Assembly: GCF_047495875.1 (NCBI RefSeq)
Contig: NC_092463.1
Coordinates: 35,529,724 to 35,593,723 of the forward strand
Source: Pithys albifrons albifrons
Taxonomy: Eukaryota > Chordata > Aves > Passeriformes > Thamnophilidae
Direction: 5' to 3'
DNA: 64,000 bases
The notes below the pieces were generated by a model. That model saw nothing but the letters and a program-made list of their open reading frames with translations. It did no database searches and was not told where the DNA came from. Both the position numbers and the translations under genes were made by a program. Every line of letters begins with the position of its first letter. Position 1 is the first letter of the stretch. This document shows, piece by piece, positions 12,603 through 24,739 of this stretch.

Positions 12603-15600
12603 GTGAGTGCTCCCTGACTCTAGAATTACCCTTACACTGACTTCAGATTATCCTTAAATGCTGCTTCACAGTGTGATACAGAGGAAGTCCATAGGCTATC
12701 CTCATTGCTCCAACAATTTCATAGATGCAGCTCATGATCAGAGATCCTTATTAAAAATGTCTCTTCAGTAGCAGCCTGTCAGATGCAGACTTAGAGCCTC
12801 TAATAAAAGGAAACAACCCATGGAAAGGAGTATAAAGGAGGCAACTTGTTACTTACATGGGGCCTCTTATTTTGATGGCTATCATCCCAGAAATGGTGGA
12901 AGCCCTAATTGAAGCATTTTCCTTGCTGTCTGGTTTTGCTTGATGGGTTTGACAGTACATCTTCCTCAGTGGTGTACCCAACTGTCCACATGTGCACATG
13001 TGTGTGAGGATGTAGAGTCTATCTTCTGTGCAAACAGGTTAAGTAACTATTGGCTTCTTGTGGCAAGGAGCTCAGTGGTGCTGCTTTTCACTGTACTGGC
13101 AGGAAAGGATATTGCTGGCAAATGATTTCTGCTTCCCTCCAAATGGAAGTGGACAGCTTTTGTTTTGTGTGTCTCTTGAAGCTGAACAGGAATGCCTATC
13201 AAAGCAGGAAAGCAAAAAGGTTTCAAGGGAAATGTTTATAACTTTCTCTTAGTTTGCCTCTTCAGGATTTACATAAAGCAAAATGTATTAGCTTAATTGA
13301 AAGGAGACAGAAAAATACTTTCTTCAAGCTCTTTATGGAGCTCACTGCATATCTGATCTCTGGAACATCCTGTCCTGTTCCAAAGACACTTGTCTTCTCA
13401 GTGTGTCTGCCACAGACACTCCATTAGCCCCTTCCTGTGATGTGTAAGGAAGGGATCTGGGAGTGCACCTGCCAGCAACCAAATCCTGAAGAGGCTCTTC
13501 AAATTCGACATAAGCTTCCTTTCCACAGGGATGCCCCTTCCTGTTGCTGAACCCGAGCTGGAGAACAAAGCTGTGCTATTGCAGGTGGTATTCCCTGGGT
13601 GGCATTCCTGCGTGGTGGCACTTGGTCTAGCTGATGGATTGTGTTGTGACGAGGAGAAATCCCTCAGACTTCTTTAGCATCTTGAAGGATCAGTGGCCTA
13701 ACCAAAAATACGGTGCCTCAAAAGTCTGACACAGTGAAAAAGCCATGGGTTTCACAAGTCAAGCTTTTAACCAACTGGTCAAGGTTTGAGACAGCTGAGT
13801 CTTAACTAGGGGGTATCTTTCACAGGACTCAAAGGAGGAGGAGGGGAGGAGATGGGAGATTCTAGAGAGAAAGACAGTAGGTCTTGAAATGATTGGTAGT
13901 GGTAAGGATAAGATTACACCTGCTCCATATGGAATAAATGAGATCACAAGCAGTTACCACGTTTTGTGTAGCTCTGAGCCTGTCAGCCCCATAGCTTTTT
14001 GGCAGTTTATTGTATGACTTAGCATTTTTTTGGCATATGAGATGGTGAATGTTCTGAAGTGTACCCTAGGTAATGAGCAATTTGACAGCATCATGTACTG
14101 ATGGTGAAAGTGGGGCATCTCTATTAGCCTACCCTCATTCATGTTAGCATACTCAAAGTACCCTGAGTAATGCTGAAAATAAAAATCCTTACTCAACCCT
14201 ATTTGCCATAGGGAAAAATGTGCCAGTCCCTGCTTTTCCCTGGGGAGAGGTCAGGCTACTTCTAATACATTTCAGAGAAATAAGTTTACAACAACTAAGC
14301 CAGTAGGATTGACCCCCAAAGGACGATGCAGAAAATTGCACACTGGCTTTGGGCATAGATTTCAGTTTGTAGGCTTAAAAAACAACAGTTCTCCAGCTTT
14401 TTTATTTTTTTCCTTCTGTTTACCTGTTGCTCTTCCCCTCATCCTTCCTTGCATGTGTCTTGAATTCCCTCTGCAGTTTGAGACCTGTGTTCCTGAAGAA
14501 TGTGTTGAATGTAATAAAAAAGGAATTGCATAAATGGGAATGTCCTGAATGTGAAATGGACAATAGTATTTGCTGTTGGGTAGGTGAGGCTTTTCAGATC
14601 TCTACCAAAGACATAAATTAGGGACAGAAGCAACACATACAGACAGTTATTTCCTCTAGGGAGGTGAAAGGACTAGTATAGCCTTCTAGGCATGGCATGC
14701 AGTGCTCAGCAGTACTTTCAGGGCATTCTCTTTCTGCTCCCAGTTTATTCCAGCACAGATCCTTTAAAAGCCAAATTGGTTCCCACACAGCCAGGCAGTA
14801 CAGCTGCAAAAGGGTAGGAAGGAGTAATGTGAACAGTATCTAACACTGAAAACTCAGCATCCAGAACTAATATCTGCCTTCCCTCTCTGTTCTCTGGCAT
14901 ATGTTTGTGTGAGAGATAAACTGAATACTTGCTGTGTCTTAATTCTGCCCAGCCAGGTAATTCCACCCTGCTTTCTGAGTCGTTACATTAGTCAAGAAAA
15001 ATTATTATTTGGAACTTTTTCTATTGTTTGGCTTAAAATATCCTGCTTATTGTGCTAGACAATTATTTGCCTTGCTGGTGACATCGGGACAATTTTTTAG
15101 CTTTTGCTCATCCACATCTATATATAACATGACCCTAGGCACCATGTGTCAGTTGCCATGGCCTGCTTGTACTACTTTCTGTTTGCCCTGTTTTTCCAAG
15201 GGAAAAACACGTGCATGTTTTATTTTAGGTTCCCTTTACAGCTGATGGAGAGATGTCAGCTGGAGCTCTGAACTGAGATAGTTGGTGTGTCTTGACTGTG
15301 TAGGAAACTTGGGCTCCTCACATGTGCACCCAGGTGTAACTCCTGAGAGCAGGCGATGTGGATGTTTTTCCTTGTCTATGGCAGTTATTTAAGGGAGCGG
15401 ATCATTTTACCTTGTGTTCCCCTTGGTTTTGTAGAAAAGGATTCTCCTCCAACAATTGGAGTACCCACACTGTCCATAGTAGCCTCCACAGCAAGCTCCG
15501 TTGCCCTGATTCTGCTGTTAGTTGTGCTGTTTGTTTTGCTGCAGCCAAAGCTGAAGTCGTTCCATCACAGCAGGTAAGTGTAGCTAGTGTTTGGAGGGGC

Positions 15601-18600
15601 TCAGAGGTACCTGTTTCCTTGCAACAGAAACCCATTAAGGTATTTGGGTTAGGCTTTCATTTTTGAGCAACTTACCTTCTTGCTTCCCTGTTCCTATTTT
15701 AATTGCCTCAATGACATCTCTATCCCATACTATTGGACTTACTTTACCATACTACTGGTCCAGCAGTAGTCTGAAATGCTGGTCTGCGATACCCACCTGC
15801 AGTACCCATTCTTATGTGTCACCCACGGTGTGGCTTCCTTATATTTTTCCCTTAGCTTTGAATGGAAAAAGTTCAATCCTCACTAGCCTGGCTATAGATC
15901 AATTGCCTGCCTCTTCTAGCCTTGGATGGTTACTGAAGTATGTGTCTGGGTGTGTGCATCTCCCCCAGTCTGTTTGAGGTCCTATGGACCTGAATTCAGG
16001 CAGTACTGCTCATTAGATACACATGCAAGTCTGCCATCCTTCCTTGCTGTGGGAAGACAACCCTCCTGGCCTGGGTTTGTGAATAAGGGGAGGGATATAG
16101 CCATAACACTGCTGACAGCTGAGGTCAGCAAAGCCACTGCAGACACTCCAGCCATGGGTAGGTTGAGAGGTGGAGCCCTGGAGTCTGCCCTTTTCTGAAA
16201 AAGTCCGATCCACTGGAAAAAAAAAATTATTCTCAGGTCTCTGCCTCATGAGGCTTGTGATTCCTGCTGTGCCAGAGCTGTCTTCCCCACCCCACCAGAC
16301 ATTATCTCGCCAGCAGCAGAGGTGGCAGAACAGACAGTGCTGGGTGTTGTGGAATAAAGTGGTGTACCAAGCTGAAATTAACAGTGGTCAGAGCTCTTTG
16401 CCAACAGCACAGAGCTCTGAGTCATGACCTTTGTCAAATTTAGCTATGAAGGTAGGTGAGGGTGAAAGCATTGTAACCTTTTCAGCTCTTGCTGCTGAAT
16501 CCATCGGGCACTGTGAATTACAGCCTCTGCTTGTGTTTAATGTCAATTCACAGTAGGGCTACAAGACTATGCTTGCTTGACCTTGTTAAACCACCATTCC
16601 TGTTTGTCTGTTTTTCCCTAAATAAGTCAATGGTGAGAATTAGAGTTCTGCTGTGGGAGGTTACTGGAGTTCTTGTTAACATATATATATATATATACAC
16701 AATAATAAATGCTCAACTTGATTTATTTTTTCTCCTTCCTGCTCTTCCTTTTTGAGGAGAGACCAAGGTGTGTCTGGAGATCAGGTCTCTATCATGGTGG
16801 ATGGTGTCCAAGTGGCCTTGCCATCCTATGAAGAGGCGGTGTATGGCAGCACAGGCAACTGCATTCCACCGTCGGACTCCCGGGTGCAGATTGTGCTCTC
16901 GGAGGGAGCTGGACCGAATGGACCCAGAGAGATGCAGCAGCCAGACCAAGGGGTTCACAATAGCTTTGAAAGAGAAGATGAAGCCCCTGGACATTCTGAA
17001 CTGTGTGAAGCCAGTGGCTCTCAGCACTCTGAAACTGTTCTTGTGCATCAGGCTGCTACCTCTTCCTGGGTAGCTGGCATGGCTAGCAGTAGACCTGTAC
17101 ACAAAGAGGTCCAAGATTCAGAAAGCAGTGACATACAGAGCCTTTTATCACTCACTTCCTCTGAGGAATACACAGACGGTACGTGACTTGGGCAAGAAAC
17201 ACTAAATGAGACCCTGTTGAGACCAGGCTCTGCAGGAGAGTACCTAGGACAGGAGTAGTCCCATGGTGTAAAGCAGAGCACTCTGGACTTTGAATCCCAA
17301 GGACTTGAGTTTGAGTCTCAGTGGGACTATCCACTGGCAGTTCAATGCCTCCCTGCCATCCCATCCCCTCAGATCTCAGATGCTGAGCAGGGTCAGCACT
17401 GGTTAGTACCGGGTGCTGTGACAGTCCCGAGGACTTCACTGTCACTGTCCAAGCTCGCTCGGCTGTGGCAAATGGACCTCAGGACTTAAACGGTGGGGCC
17501 AGTTCTGCACACGCTGAGCCTCACCTAAAAAATCCACTGCGCAGGCTGGAAGGGCTCACCCACATGGGGAGAGCCCTTCCCAAATCTGCGTTTGCGAAGT
17601 CTGGCCATACATAGAGTACCTAGGAATGCCCCTGTGTGTGTTTGCCACTCGAGCAGCTTCTGAAAAGTGACCAGTGACCATGGCATGTTTCACAACGTAG
17701 ACATACAAGGAGTATTTAATACCTTCCTTTGAAGAATTTGGTGTTCTAAGACTGGGAGACCAGGGTAGTCTGAAAGAAAGAAAGATTACCTGCTGCTCAC
17801 TCTTGCTTTAACAAAGGTTTTGCAGAGAAATCCAGCCTCCAGCATCACAGTACAAAAGCAATAAAATAACTGTGTTTGTGGAAACCAGGTTGATGGAAGT
17901 AGGAGCACATGCTTGGAATACAAACCCTTTGTGATGTTTGGGCTTCATTTTTAGACTGTTTTAGTGAGCGGCTAGTGCCACAGCGTATGCAGTGCTGCAG
18001 CCTTAGCAGGCGAGAAGACCTATAAGGAATGTGCTTGAACTTACTGTACCAGGCAGAGGGACAGGTCTGTTAAACAGTTGGTACATCCTACTTTTCTCAC
18101 TTCTGTGCTGCCTTGAAGGAGTGGCTTTGCACTGCCACAGCTCATGTGAAGGTACTGGTGTGTCTTAGGCAAGAAATGTAACTGGCTTGTAAATAGCCAT
18201 TTTCTATGGTGTCAAGCCCTATAGCCATAGTAATGTCATCCAGAACCCTGGCAGTAAAAACAGTTAAAGGGTATTTCTGCTTAAGGGCAGAAATAGCAAC
18301 ATGTCTCAAGATGGGCATTAAACCTTAAGTGCATAAGCTGCAGATATCCAACAGGTGAAGCTTGACAAAAATGTCTGCAGTGTAGAAACTAGAGGATGTT
18401 TCCTACGCCACTGTGTCATTTTTATCTCTGCTTGGAAATGTGTATTGTTTCTAAGGCTTGTTGTGCTGTAACAGATTGCCCCTTCCAGCAGACACCATAA
18501 AACTTGTGCTTGTGGCTCAGAGAGGAGGAAGCTGTAGCTATTGGAGGAGTTTACATTTTCTCAAGTTAGATAAGGGCAAGTGTGATCCTTCTATTTCCAA

Positions 18601-19361
18601 CCATCCTTGTTACAGTAAGAAATATATATTTGGTATTTTAAGGAACTATAAGATTGATAAGGTCATGGGAAAGAGAGAAACTGTCATTCTTAAGGGAAGT
18701 GATTACCTTCCCCTAAGGCAGCATTGATGAAGCTTTACTGACTCCTCACTTCAAGAAATATGTGAAGAAACTGGGCAGGCTCTGTTGGAAGCCTGCCAAG
18801 ATAGCCAGGGGCTTGTGGGGAGTACGTGAGGGAAGTGGGCTTATTTCATCTGGTGAAGAAGCAGCTGAGGGCCAGAACAAGAATTAACTACAATTACTTT
18901 GTGTGGAGTTGAAAAGACTGTGGAGCTAAGCCCTTCTCAGGCAGATGATGTAACATGGGGCAATGGCCACAGACTGTAACTTGACAGGTTCACATATTAA
19001 GAAAATACTAATATTCAATATTAATTCAATATTAAGAAAATACTTTGTGCTAGGAGGGTAATGCAGGACCAGATGGACACCTAGTGTGGTGATGAAGTCT
19101 CTGTCCTTAGAGTTTCTCCAGGCTGGAGCTGGTGACAATCCCATTTGCAAGGGCAGGTTGGACCAGAGTCCTCCGGAGTTCCCTTCTGCTGTGTTGTGGT
19201 GACAGGGAGACATCTGCATTAGCATGTTACGGAAGTGAGAACCTGTCTTGCTTTCAACAGTAGTTTTTCTGGTGTGTTTTGGAACTGCAGAGGTTTAACT
19301 ATTCTTTTTTTTTTTCTTCTCTCCCTACCATTCAGATATTCCGTTATTGAAGGAAGCATGA
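12405..19361 (+). CDS. SUSD6: SUSD6, sushi domain-containing protein 6: last four coding exons (partial, 5' part outside window)
   Basis: Joined exons 12405-12602, 15435-15573, 16757-17178 and 19336-19361 keep one open frame of 261 residues. This is close to full length minus the signal-peptide exon (the human protein is about 303 aa). Order seen: a sushi/CCP domain with the run SVIEYLC and GDYKYLTCKNGEW, a short stalk, one transmembrane helix (VALILLLVVLFVLL), the basic stop-transfer KLKSFHHSRRD, then an acidic, Ser-rich cytoplasmic tail ending DIPLLKEA. The tail holds LPSYEEAVYG, a PPxY-like site of the kind that binds WW domains. SUSD6 (KIAA0247, DRAGO) is known as a p53-responsive membrane protein that works with TMEM127 and WWP2 in MHC-I turnover; that role here is inferred by orthology. 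All junctions are GT-AG with matching phases. The next gene, SRSF5, has the same orientation, as in human. Confidence 0.95.
12603..15434 (+). other. SUSD6: SUSD6 intron between sushi and transmembrane exons
   Basis: This intron is about 2.8 kb with a GTGAGT donor and a TTTTGTAG acceptor. I see no recognisable gene, RNA or clear transposable element in it. The open frames near 13050-13250 and 14300-14630 have no protein resemblance. Confidence 0.8.
15435..15573 (+). CDS. SUSD6: SUSD6 transmembrane exon
   Basis: Acceptor GTAG ends at 15434 and donor CAG|GTAAGT starts at 15574. The exon completes a split Glu codon, then encodes a short Pro/Thr stalk (EKDSPPTIGVPTL), a strongly hydrophobic helix rich in Ala, Val, Ile and Leu, and the basic flank KLKSFHHS, ending with two bases of an Arg codon. 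The single helix with a basic cytoplasmic flank fits a type I membrane protein. Confidence 0.95.
15574..16756 (+). other. SUSD6: SUSD6 intron with AT dinucleotide microsatellite
   Basis: This intron is about 1.2 kb between GTAAGT and TTTTTGAG. An (AT)n run sits at about 16681-16696. Open frames in this intron are not supported as genes. Confidence 0.75.
16757..17178 (+). CDS. SUSD6: SUSD6 cytoplasmic-tail exon
   Basis: This 422-bp exon has acceptor TTTGAG ending at 16756 and donor G|GTACGT starting at 17179. It encodes RDQGVSGDQVSIMVDG, then the WW-binding-type LPSYEEAVYG motif, a variable Pro/Gly/Glu-rich section, a TSSWVAG block and the conserved Ser/acidic SDIQSLLSLTS cluster. The motif and both ends of the exon are strongly conserved with the human protein as I recall it; the middle is divergent. 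Confidence 0.95.
17250..17612 (+). mobile_element. Composite SINE copy 1: tRNA-Gln-like head, 5S-like segment, shared body
   Basis: The element is flanked by a perfect 13-bp target-site duplication, AGAGTACCTAGGA, at 17237-17249 and 17613-17625. In order: a tRNA-Gln-like head (CCATGGTGTAA..AGAGCACTCTGGACTTTGAATCC), a linker (CAGTTCAATGCCTCCCTG), a 5S-rRNA-like segment (GCTGAGCAGGGTCAG, GGTTAGTAC, CGGGTGCTGT), then a body shared with the other two copies and the 3' end GGCCATACAT. The 5S part lacks about 27 bp covering box C. It lies in the last SUSD6 intron. RNA polymerase III transcription and LINE-driven insertion are inferred from structure. Confidence 0.85.
18840..19190 (+). mobile_element. 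Old CR1 LINE 3' segment, sense
   Basis: The stretch follows the order of a CR1 3' region: CATGGGGCAATGGCCACAGA, later GTGATGAAGTCTCTGTCCTTAGAG, then GCAGGTTGGACCAGA and GAGTTCCCTTCTG. This corresponds to the usual array ending in a product used by the CR1 reverse transcriptase. The copy is strongly diverged and partly rearranged by a local 16-bp direct repeat, so boundaries are approximate. Confidence 0.55.
19336..19361 (+). CDS. SUSD6: SUSD6 terminal coding exon
   Basis: After acceptor TTCAG (ends 19335) the exon completes an Asp codon and encodes IPLLKEA followed by TGA at 19359-19361. These eight codons match the conserved C-terminus of SUSD6. The rest of the exon is 3' UTR. Confidence 0.93.
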
Positions 19362-22300
19362 GGTCTGCTGTTTGTCTAGCCTTCTCCATCTTGGATTTCT
19401 TCCTCTTTCCCTACCCCTGCCTTTGGGACAGAAGCACTCTGTGCGGTCTTCCCTGTCCTCGCAAGCTGTACCCTGGATACCTCCAAGAAGAGACACCCTC
19501 AGCTGAAGATCCAAAGGATGTCGCCAGGTTGCCTCCTGGATGCACCAGTGGAGTTGGTGCAGTGCTGGCTTCCCCATTCCATCAGCATCAGGGGCTCAAG
19601 AAATAGGAGTGGATTGGAGCTCTCCTCTCCTCTTCCCCAGCCAGATGTTTGACAGCAGTCTCTGAAGAGCTGCTCTTTTCTTGTGCCTTTCTCCTTCTCA
19701 CACCGGCTTGTTGCAGCTTATCAGCCTTTCTAGCCCTCCTGCTGCCCACAGAGCAGGGGCTAAACCCGCTTGCTTGCTGGGTGCAGACACAGTTTAAATA
19801 TACATGTTATATATGTTATATAGGCTCTTCTTCCAGCATCCCCTTTGTGATAGGGCAGGACAAAATGCCTCACTGGGACTGAGGTGAGGCTTGGGAGGGA
19901 TCCCAGTTAAAGGGCAGCTTGTGATGTCCAGAAGCATCTCAGATGAGATGGGCTGTGTGACAACTTAGCCATGCAGTAACAGTTCACTGAGAATTGCTAG
20001 AGCGCTGAAGGCTGAGAAGTCCAGCATGTAGGAATGCCCTCTGTCCCCATCTCTGCAGGAGTCCATTTCTGAAGATTACTTTTGTCTCCTCCTTCCTTCT
20101 CTACAGGTGTAGCACACTGGGAGTGGTTCAGGTCTTTGAAAATGTTAAGACAAAAGAGTACCTGTAGGTAGTGAATGCCTAGTGCCATTGGTGCAATCCC
20201 AAATTCCCTTTCTAGCCACAGTAGGTACATTGGTACTTGAATCCTGGGTAGTTGCCATCTCAGAGGCTCATGTGTCTTCCTACTTCAAGGGTGTGCTGTT
20301 TTTATCCTATAGGGCTCCAGTGGGCCCACAGGGAAGGGCTCCTTCTTTGTGACTAGGGGTAAGCAGTATTTGTAAAGTCTCTCCAAAATACAGTGCCAGC
20401 TGGTGTGAGGGAGGGTCAACTACATTGACAGAAGTGCTAGATGACTCCATACCTTATTCTTGAACCTAAGTTTTGAGGATCATTTTCAAGTTCTGGTAGT
20501 AGGGAAAAGAAAATTCAAAAATATGTATACCTCTGCCCCGCCCCCCATTATCTACATCAGGTCAGAATATCCTGGTTGCTGTTAACAAGACTCTTTCTGC
20601 ATGAAGCCACATTTATCTGGGGCACATGGGCCGATCATAAAAGCATTGTGGTAGTTGTAAGGTTCTTCACGGGGGAGGTCTGAACACTGTTTCATGGGAT
20701 TGGCTTCAGCAAGAAGAGTTGGCTTCTTAGGTGCATGTACCTTGTCATAATTGTTTTAAAGTAACCAGGGAAATGTTTGCCCTGTGAGAAGCTGCTAAAT
20801 TTTTTAGTTGAAGGAGCAAAATGTCATGGCCTTACACGTCATGTGGTAATGTACAGGTAAATAGGGATGCTGTCTTTGCTGCTTTGCTTTTGGTTTATGG
20901 TCTTCACCATCTTCATCCTCGTTGCTACAGGAACAAACCATTACAGCACTTGATGAAAGTGACACGACATCTTTACCTATAAAATCGCTGTGGCTTAGCT
21001 CCAGTTCCTGGAAATGGGGATTGGCTATAGTTTCCAGTTATGTATCTGCTGTTTCTCTTCCTAAATAGCTGTTATATCCCAGGTCACATGGGACAGTGTG
21101 TGCTTGTGGATGGAAAATTTTTTTCCCTATCCTTGTACAGAGGGATGTTGATTTAAAAATACAGTATTTTAAACTTGCTTTCCTACTGCTCATGTTACCT
21201 TGCATTAACACAAGGATTTGACAAATTCCCTTTGGGTGGTTTAGGTATTTTTTGTTCAGTTTGAATGGTGAAAATCCCATGCAATTTTACAGTGGGTTGT
21301 GGTGTCTCAGCTTTAATCACTGTAGAGGTCAAATGTAGTTTATACATCTGCTTTTGGAATCTTAGAAAATAAGCATGGGAATGATTATATTTAGGTTTTT
21401 TTGCTCCCGTGTTGGAAGTGGTCTAAGCTTGACCAAATTCTCATTCATTGGTCTATCAGGGATTGAGTGAGAGTAGTGGTACGGGAGCATGGAGAAAAGA
21501 CTATGTGACATCTTTTCTGCTGAATAACCAGCTCAGCACAGGAGTTGCTCTCCATGCATTCAAGGTCCTGTCTGCTCAAATTGACCCTCAGCAGTTCAAG
21601 GTATAGATGTTGAGAATGTGCTACCTTCCTGCTCTAACCCAGTGTTAGCACCGGGGTGGGGCAGAAGGTAGAAACTGATCTCAAGGCCTGGCCTTGCTGT
21701 GGACAAGCACCTGTACCACGAGCAGAAAACACCTACTGTGTGGCCCTGCCTGCTCTCTGCTGTTGTAAAGCAGGCAGCTGCCCCTTTGGGAGAGGAAATT
21801 CAGTTTGGGTGAAGAAAAAGAAGCAAGCTGCACAAAGAGGGAGTGCTTCAATTTTGTTTTGTTTCATTTATAAAAATTGTTGGAAATGGCTTTACTAAGG
21901 AGCAGGGAGAATGTAGAGGTGGAGGGAAATATGCAAGTGTAGCTCTTGTGATCAGACATAAACAGGCAGCATCTGTTTTCTTGCTGAGGGTAAACCAGCA
22001 GCTCCCAGGCCAGTCTCTGTTGTGCTGGCTGGTAATACCATCTGATGATTCCAGCTTCTGCAGAAGAGCTTTGTGCAAGACAGGACATAGAAAACAGTTT
22101 GGGGGCATCACGTTACTGTTGCTCACAACCCCAGTTTTAGAGTTAATTTTCATATTAAATGAGGTAAAATAGCTGGGGAGGAACCTGAGAGATGTCTGAC
22201 AGTTTTTCCAAGGCCATAGGAGAGCAAGGCCTCACTTTACTGATTATCAAGTGATCATTACTTATTCATGTGTTTAATTCTGCAGAGGCTGAAGGATTGG

Positions 22301-24735
22301 GAAGTCTTTGGGGCAGAGAATAGGAAAACCTACTTTGCACAGTCCTGTCTTTACTTATGGGAGGAAGAGCTGAAGCTAAAGATTCCTCAGACATGAACTC
22401 CACTCTTGTCTCAGGAGTGTTCATTATCCCTGAGCAAAGAATGTGTTCTCTTTGGATTTTGCCATAGGTAGATGTGGCCTGGATCTCAGCATGGTGGATG
22501 GGGAGCTCAGCGGCTCAGCCTTGCAAGATGTAACTCAGTACACCTTTTTTCCCCGACCCACATCTGGAAAAACATTTCAAAGGGAGAGGTTGTTACTTAT
22601 TTAACACTCCCAACATAATCATCTCATGCTCTGTCATACATCCTGGATCCTGTGATATTGAAGAACATTGAAATGATTTAATTTTATTCAGAAAAGTAAA
22701 AATAGCACTTATTTTAAAGGTTTCTGTTATTTTTGGAATCTGATAGGTTGGGCTTAAAAAAGGGCATTTCAGAAATTCAGGATATTATGTGCAATAGAGA
22801 AACCTTGCTCCCTTTCAGTTGCATAGTTTTATTAAAAAAATAAATGCAGCCTATCACACTGCTTACAGCCTGAGTGTTGCAGAACTGGACCAGCCTGAGA
22901 ACCAGAGAGTGAAGCTGGCAGTGATCCTTGGGGAAGTGGAGCAGTCTCCTGTCAGGATCTGCAGCATGAAGCTCCCCTGTAAGGATGAGATGGTTTGAAT
23001 TGTCAGAGACTCCTGACAACTTGAAGGGCATCAGCAGCATTGGTGAGAGAGAGAGAGAGGGGTTTGTGCATCCTGGTTTTTGAATAGCATGCATCTCCCC
23101 ACTATTAACTGCAGAAGAGGTAAAAATGAATTCAGGAGGAGAGATGTGCTGCAACGTGAGCCAGGAGTTTGGGAGGAAGAACTTAACGTGTTTTTATCCT
23201 TAACCACCAGGAAAGTTGCTGTATAGCAGAATCCTTACTCAGCAAGCAGGCTGCTTTTCATCCCTTGGACATCTCCCCTGAGGTTTCTCCTTGGCCTTTC
23301 AGCTCCAGTGTGGTGAATCATGTCATGCATCTGGAGCCTTTATTTGGCCTTTCTACGTATGAAGAACTCAGGTGTTTTAGGAAGAAATCTCTTCCATGTG
23401 TTTTGGGAGGAAACATTCTAAGGTGCTCCCAGAGGTGGGTGACTTGGGTCTATACTGGGAGTGGGGCCAAGAGAGCAACAACCTCAGCCATTGGAAATAA
23501 TCTGGTATGGTTAAGTCATTTGCAGCAAAGAAAAGGGAACACAAGGAGGGGTCTAAGTAGGAGCTGGACTGAAAACAGAGGTATGCTGCAGGCTAATGAG
23601 CTAATACAACCAAGACCAGATTTTAAGGAAGCTTGTGCTTTGTTAGATGATTGAGCATACACCAGCAGGCTTGCTGTATGAAAAAAAAAAAGTTCAATGT
23701 TTGGACACATTGAGATGTCCTTGCTGACCTTTTTAGAACGTATTTGCAAAATGTGGTTTTACTGTTCTGATAGCAGTTTAAAAAAAAAAATCTGCCTTAT
23801 TACTCTATCCAGAAAACTATTTAAATAAATTTCACTTTGATTATTTTGTATATAAATGCAATAAATTCCATTCATTTTGCACATCCTGCCTCACCCCATC
23901 CTCACCTTTCAGTCCTTAACCAGAGAATGGCAGATGGAATTTGCTCGTTGTGAAAACCTTTGCAGAAGAACTTCACTAGAAAACATCTATTCTCTACAAT
24001 ATGCTATGAAAGTATGAAGAGGTTTCCTAGAGCAGGCTTCATATTAAGATGTATTTTTATACAGGAAATAAGCCTTTTTCCAATCCTACCACACCAGGAC
24101 AGAGCATGCCACTTCCCACACTTCAGGGCCCTGTGTTCAGCACTGCTTCCAAACTCGACCCTCTGCAGAGGATGTTCAGATCTGTGTACCCACCAGAATG
24201 TGTTCAACTGATGCTCTGCATATGCTTTCCATAAGCTGTGCTTTTGCTTCTGTCCTCGAGTGAGCAAGGACAGAGGCAACTGAGTTGTGCTGGGAAATGT
24301 TTTAGCTCAGATTCTCAAATTTGCTTCCTTCCAACAGAAAACAAAGTGAAGTTGTCTGTGAAGCAGATGTCCTATGATGTGGTGGGTAGACTGCTGGTGG
24401 TTGCTAATGCAAGTGCAAGGGGGGCTTGATTGCATTTGTGCATTAATCCTTTCTTATTTCCTGTATATTTTCTTTGTATCTGCATTGCACCACTATGGAA
24501 TTATTTGCAAAATGGTACTCCATATATATATGTGGGACGTAAAAACCATAATTGATGCTGTGCAGGATGTCACTCAATCAGTTTTATTTTGCTTTATTTT
24601 ATATGTATTTTCTGGTATCCTGTACATTGCAGTGGGTGTGAAGATAGTATTTTAATATTTGTATAAAGTTTAATTTAATTGTTCTATGTATATAACTGCA
24701 TTTCTAAATTAAAAAATTCTTTTGAAGTGAAGCTA
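19362..24735 (+). other. SUSD6: SUSD6 3' untranslated region (probable extent)
   Basis: About 5.4 kb of sequence without a convincing frame follows the SUSD6 stop. The last kilobase becomes very AT-rich, with candidate poly(A) signals AATAAA near 23824 and 23860 and ATTAAA near 24708, followed by a T/G-rich stretch at 24738-24770 that could serve as the downstream element. A long 3' UTR is usual for this gene in mammals. The true end is inferred, not proven; a GA-repeat lies near 23046-23058. Confidence 0.55.
24708..24713 (+). terminator. SUSD6: Candidate distal poly(A) signal of SUSD6 (ATTAAA)
   Basis: ATTAAA occurs in TTCTAAATTAAAAAATTC and is followed within about 40-60 bases by a GTGGGGGTTTTTTGTTTGGTTTTTTT element. 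This is a common variant signal with a U/GU-rich downstream region. Earlier AATAAA sites near 23824 and 23860 are alternatives. Confidence 0.4.
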
Positions 24736-24739
24736 TAAT

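Larger units (their letters stand above)
17179..19335 (+). other. SUSD6: SUSD6 last intron
   Basis: The intron is about 2.2 kb and runs from GTACGT to a TTTTTTTTTTCTTCTCTCCC..TTCAG acceptor. It contains the composite SINE at 17250-17612 and an old CR1-like segment at about 18840-19190. A 16-bp direct repeat, ATATTAAGAAAATACT, occurs at 18994-19009 and 19029-19044. Nothing else was recognised. Confidence 0.8.

Noticed and set aside
17250..17612. tRNA-Gln and 5S rRNA as functional RNA genes (also at 32734-33097 and 43714-44035)
   Set aside because: Each is part of a longer repeated unit with target-site duplications; the tRNA head has mismatches in the stems and the 5S segments are truncated or deleted.
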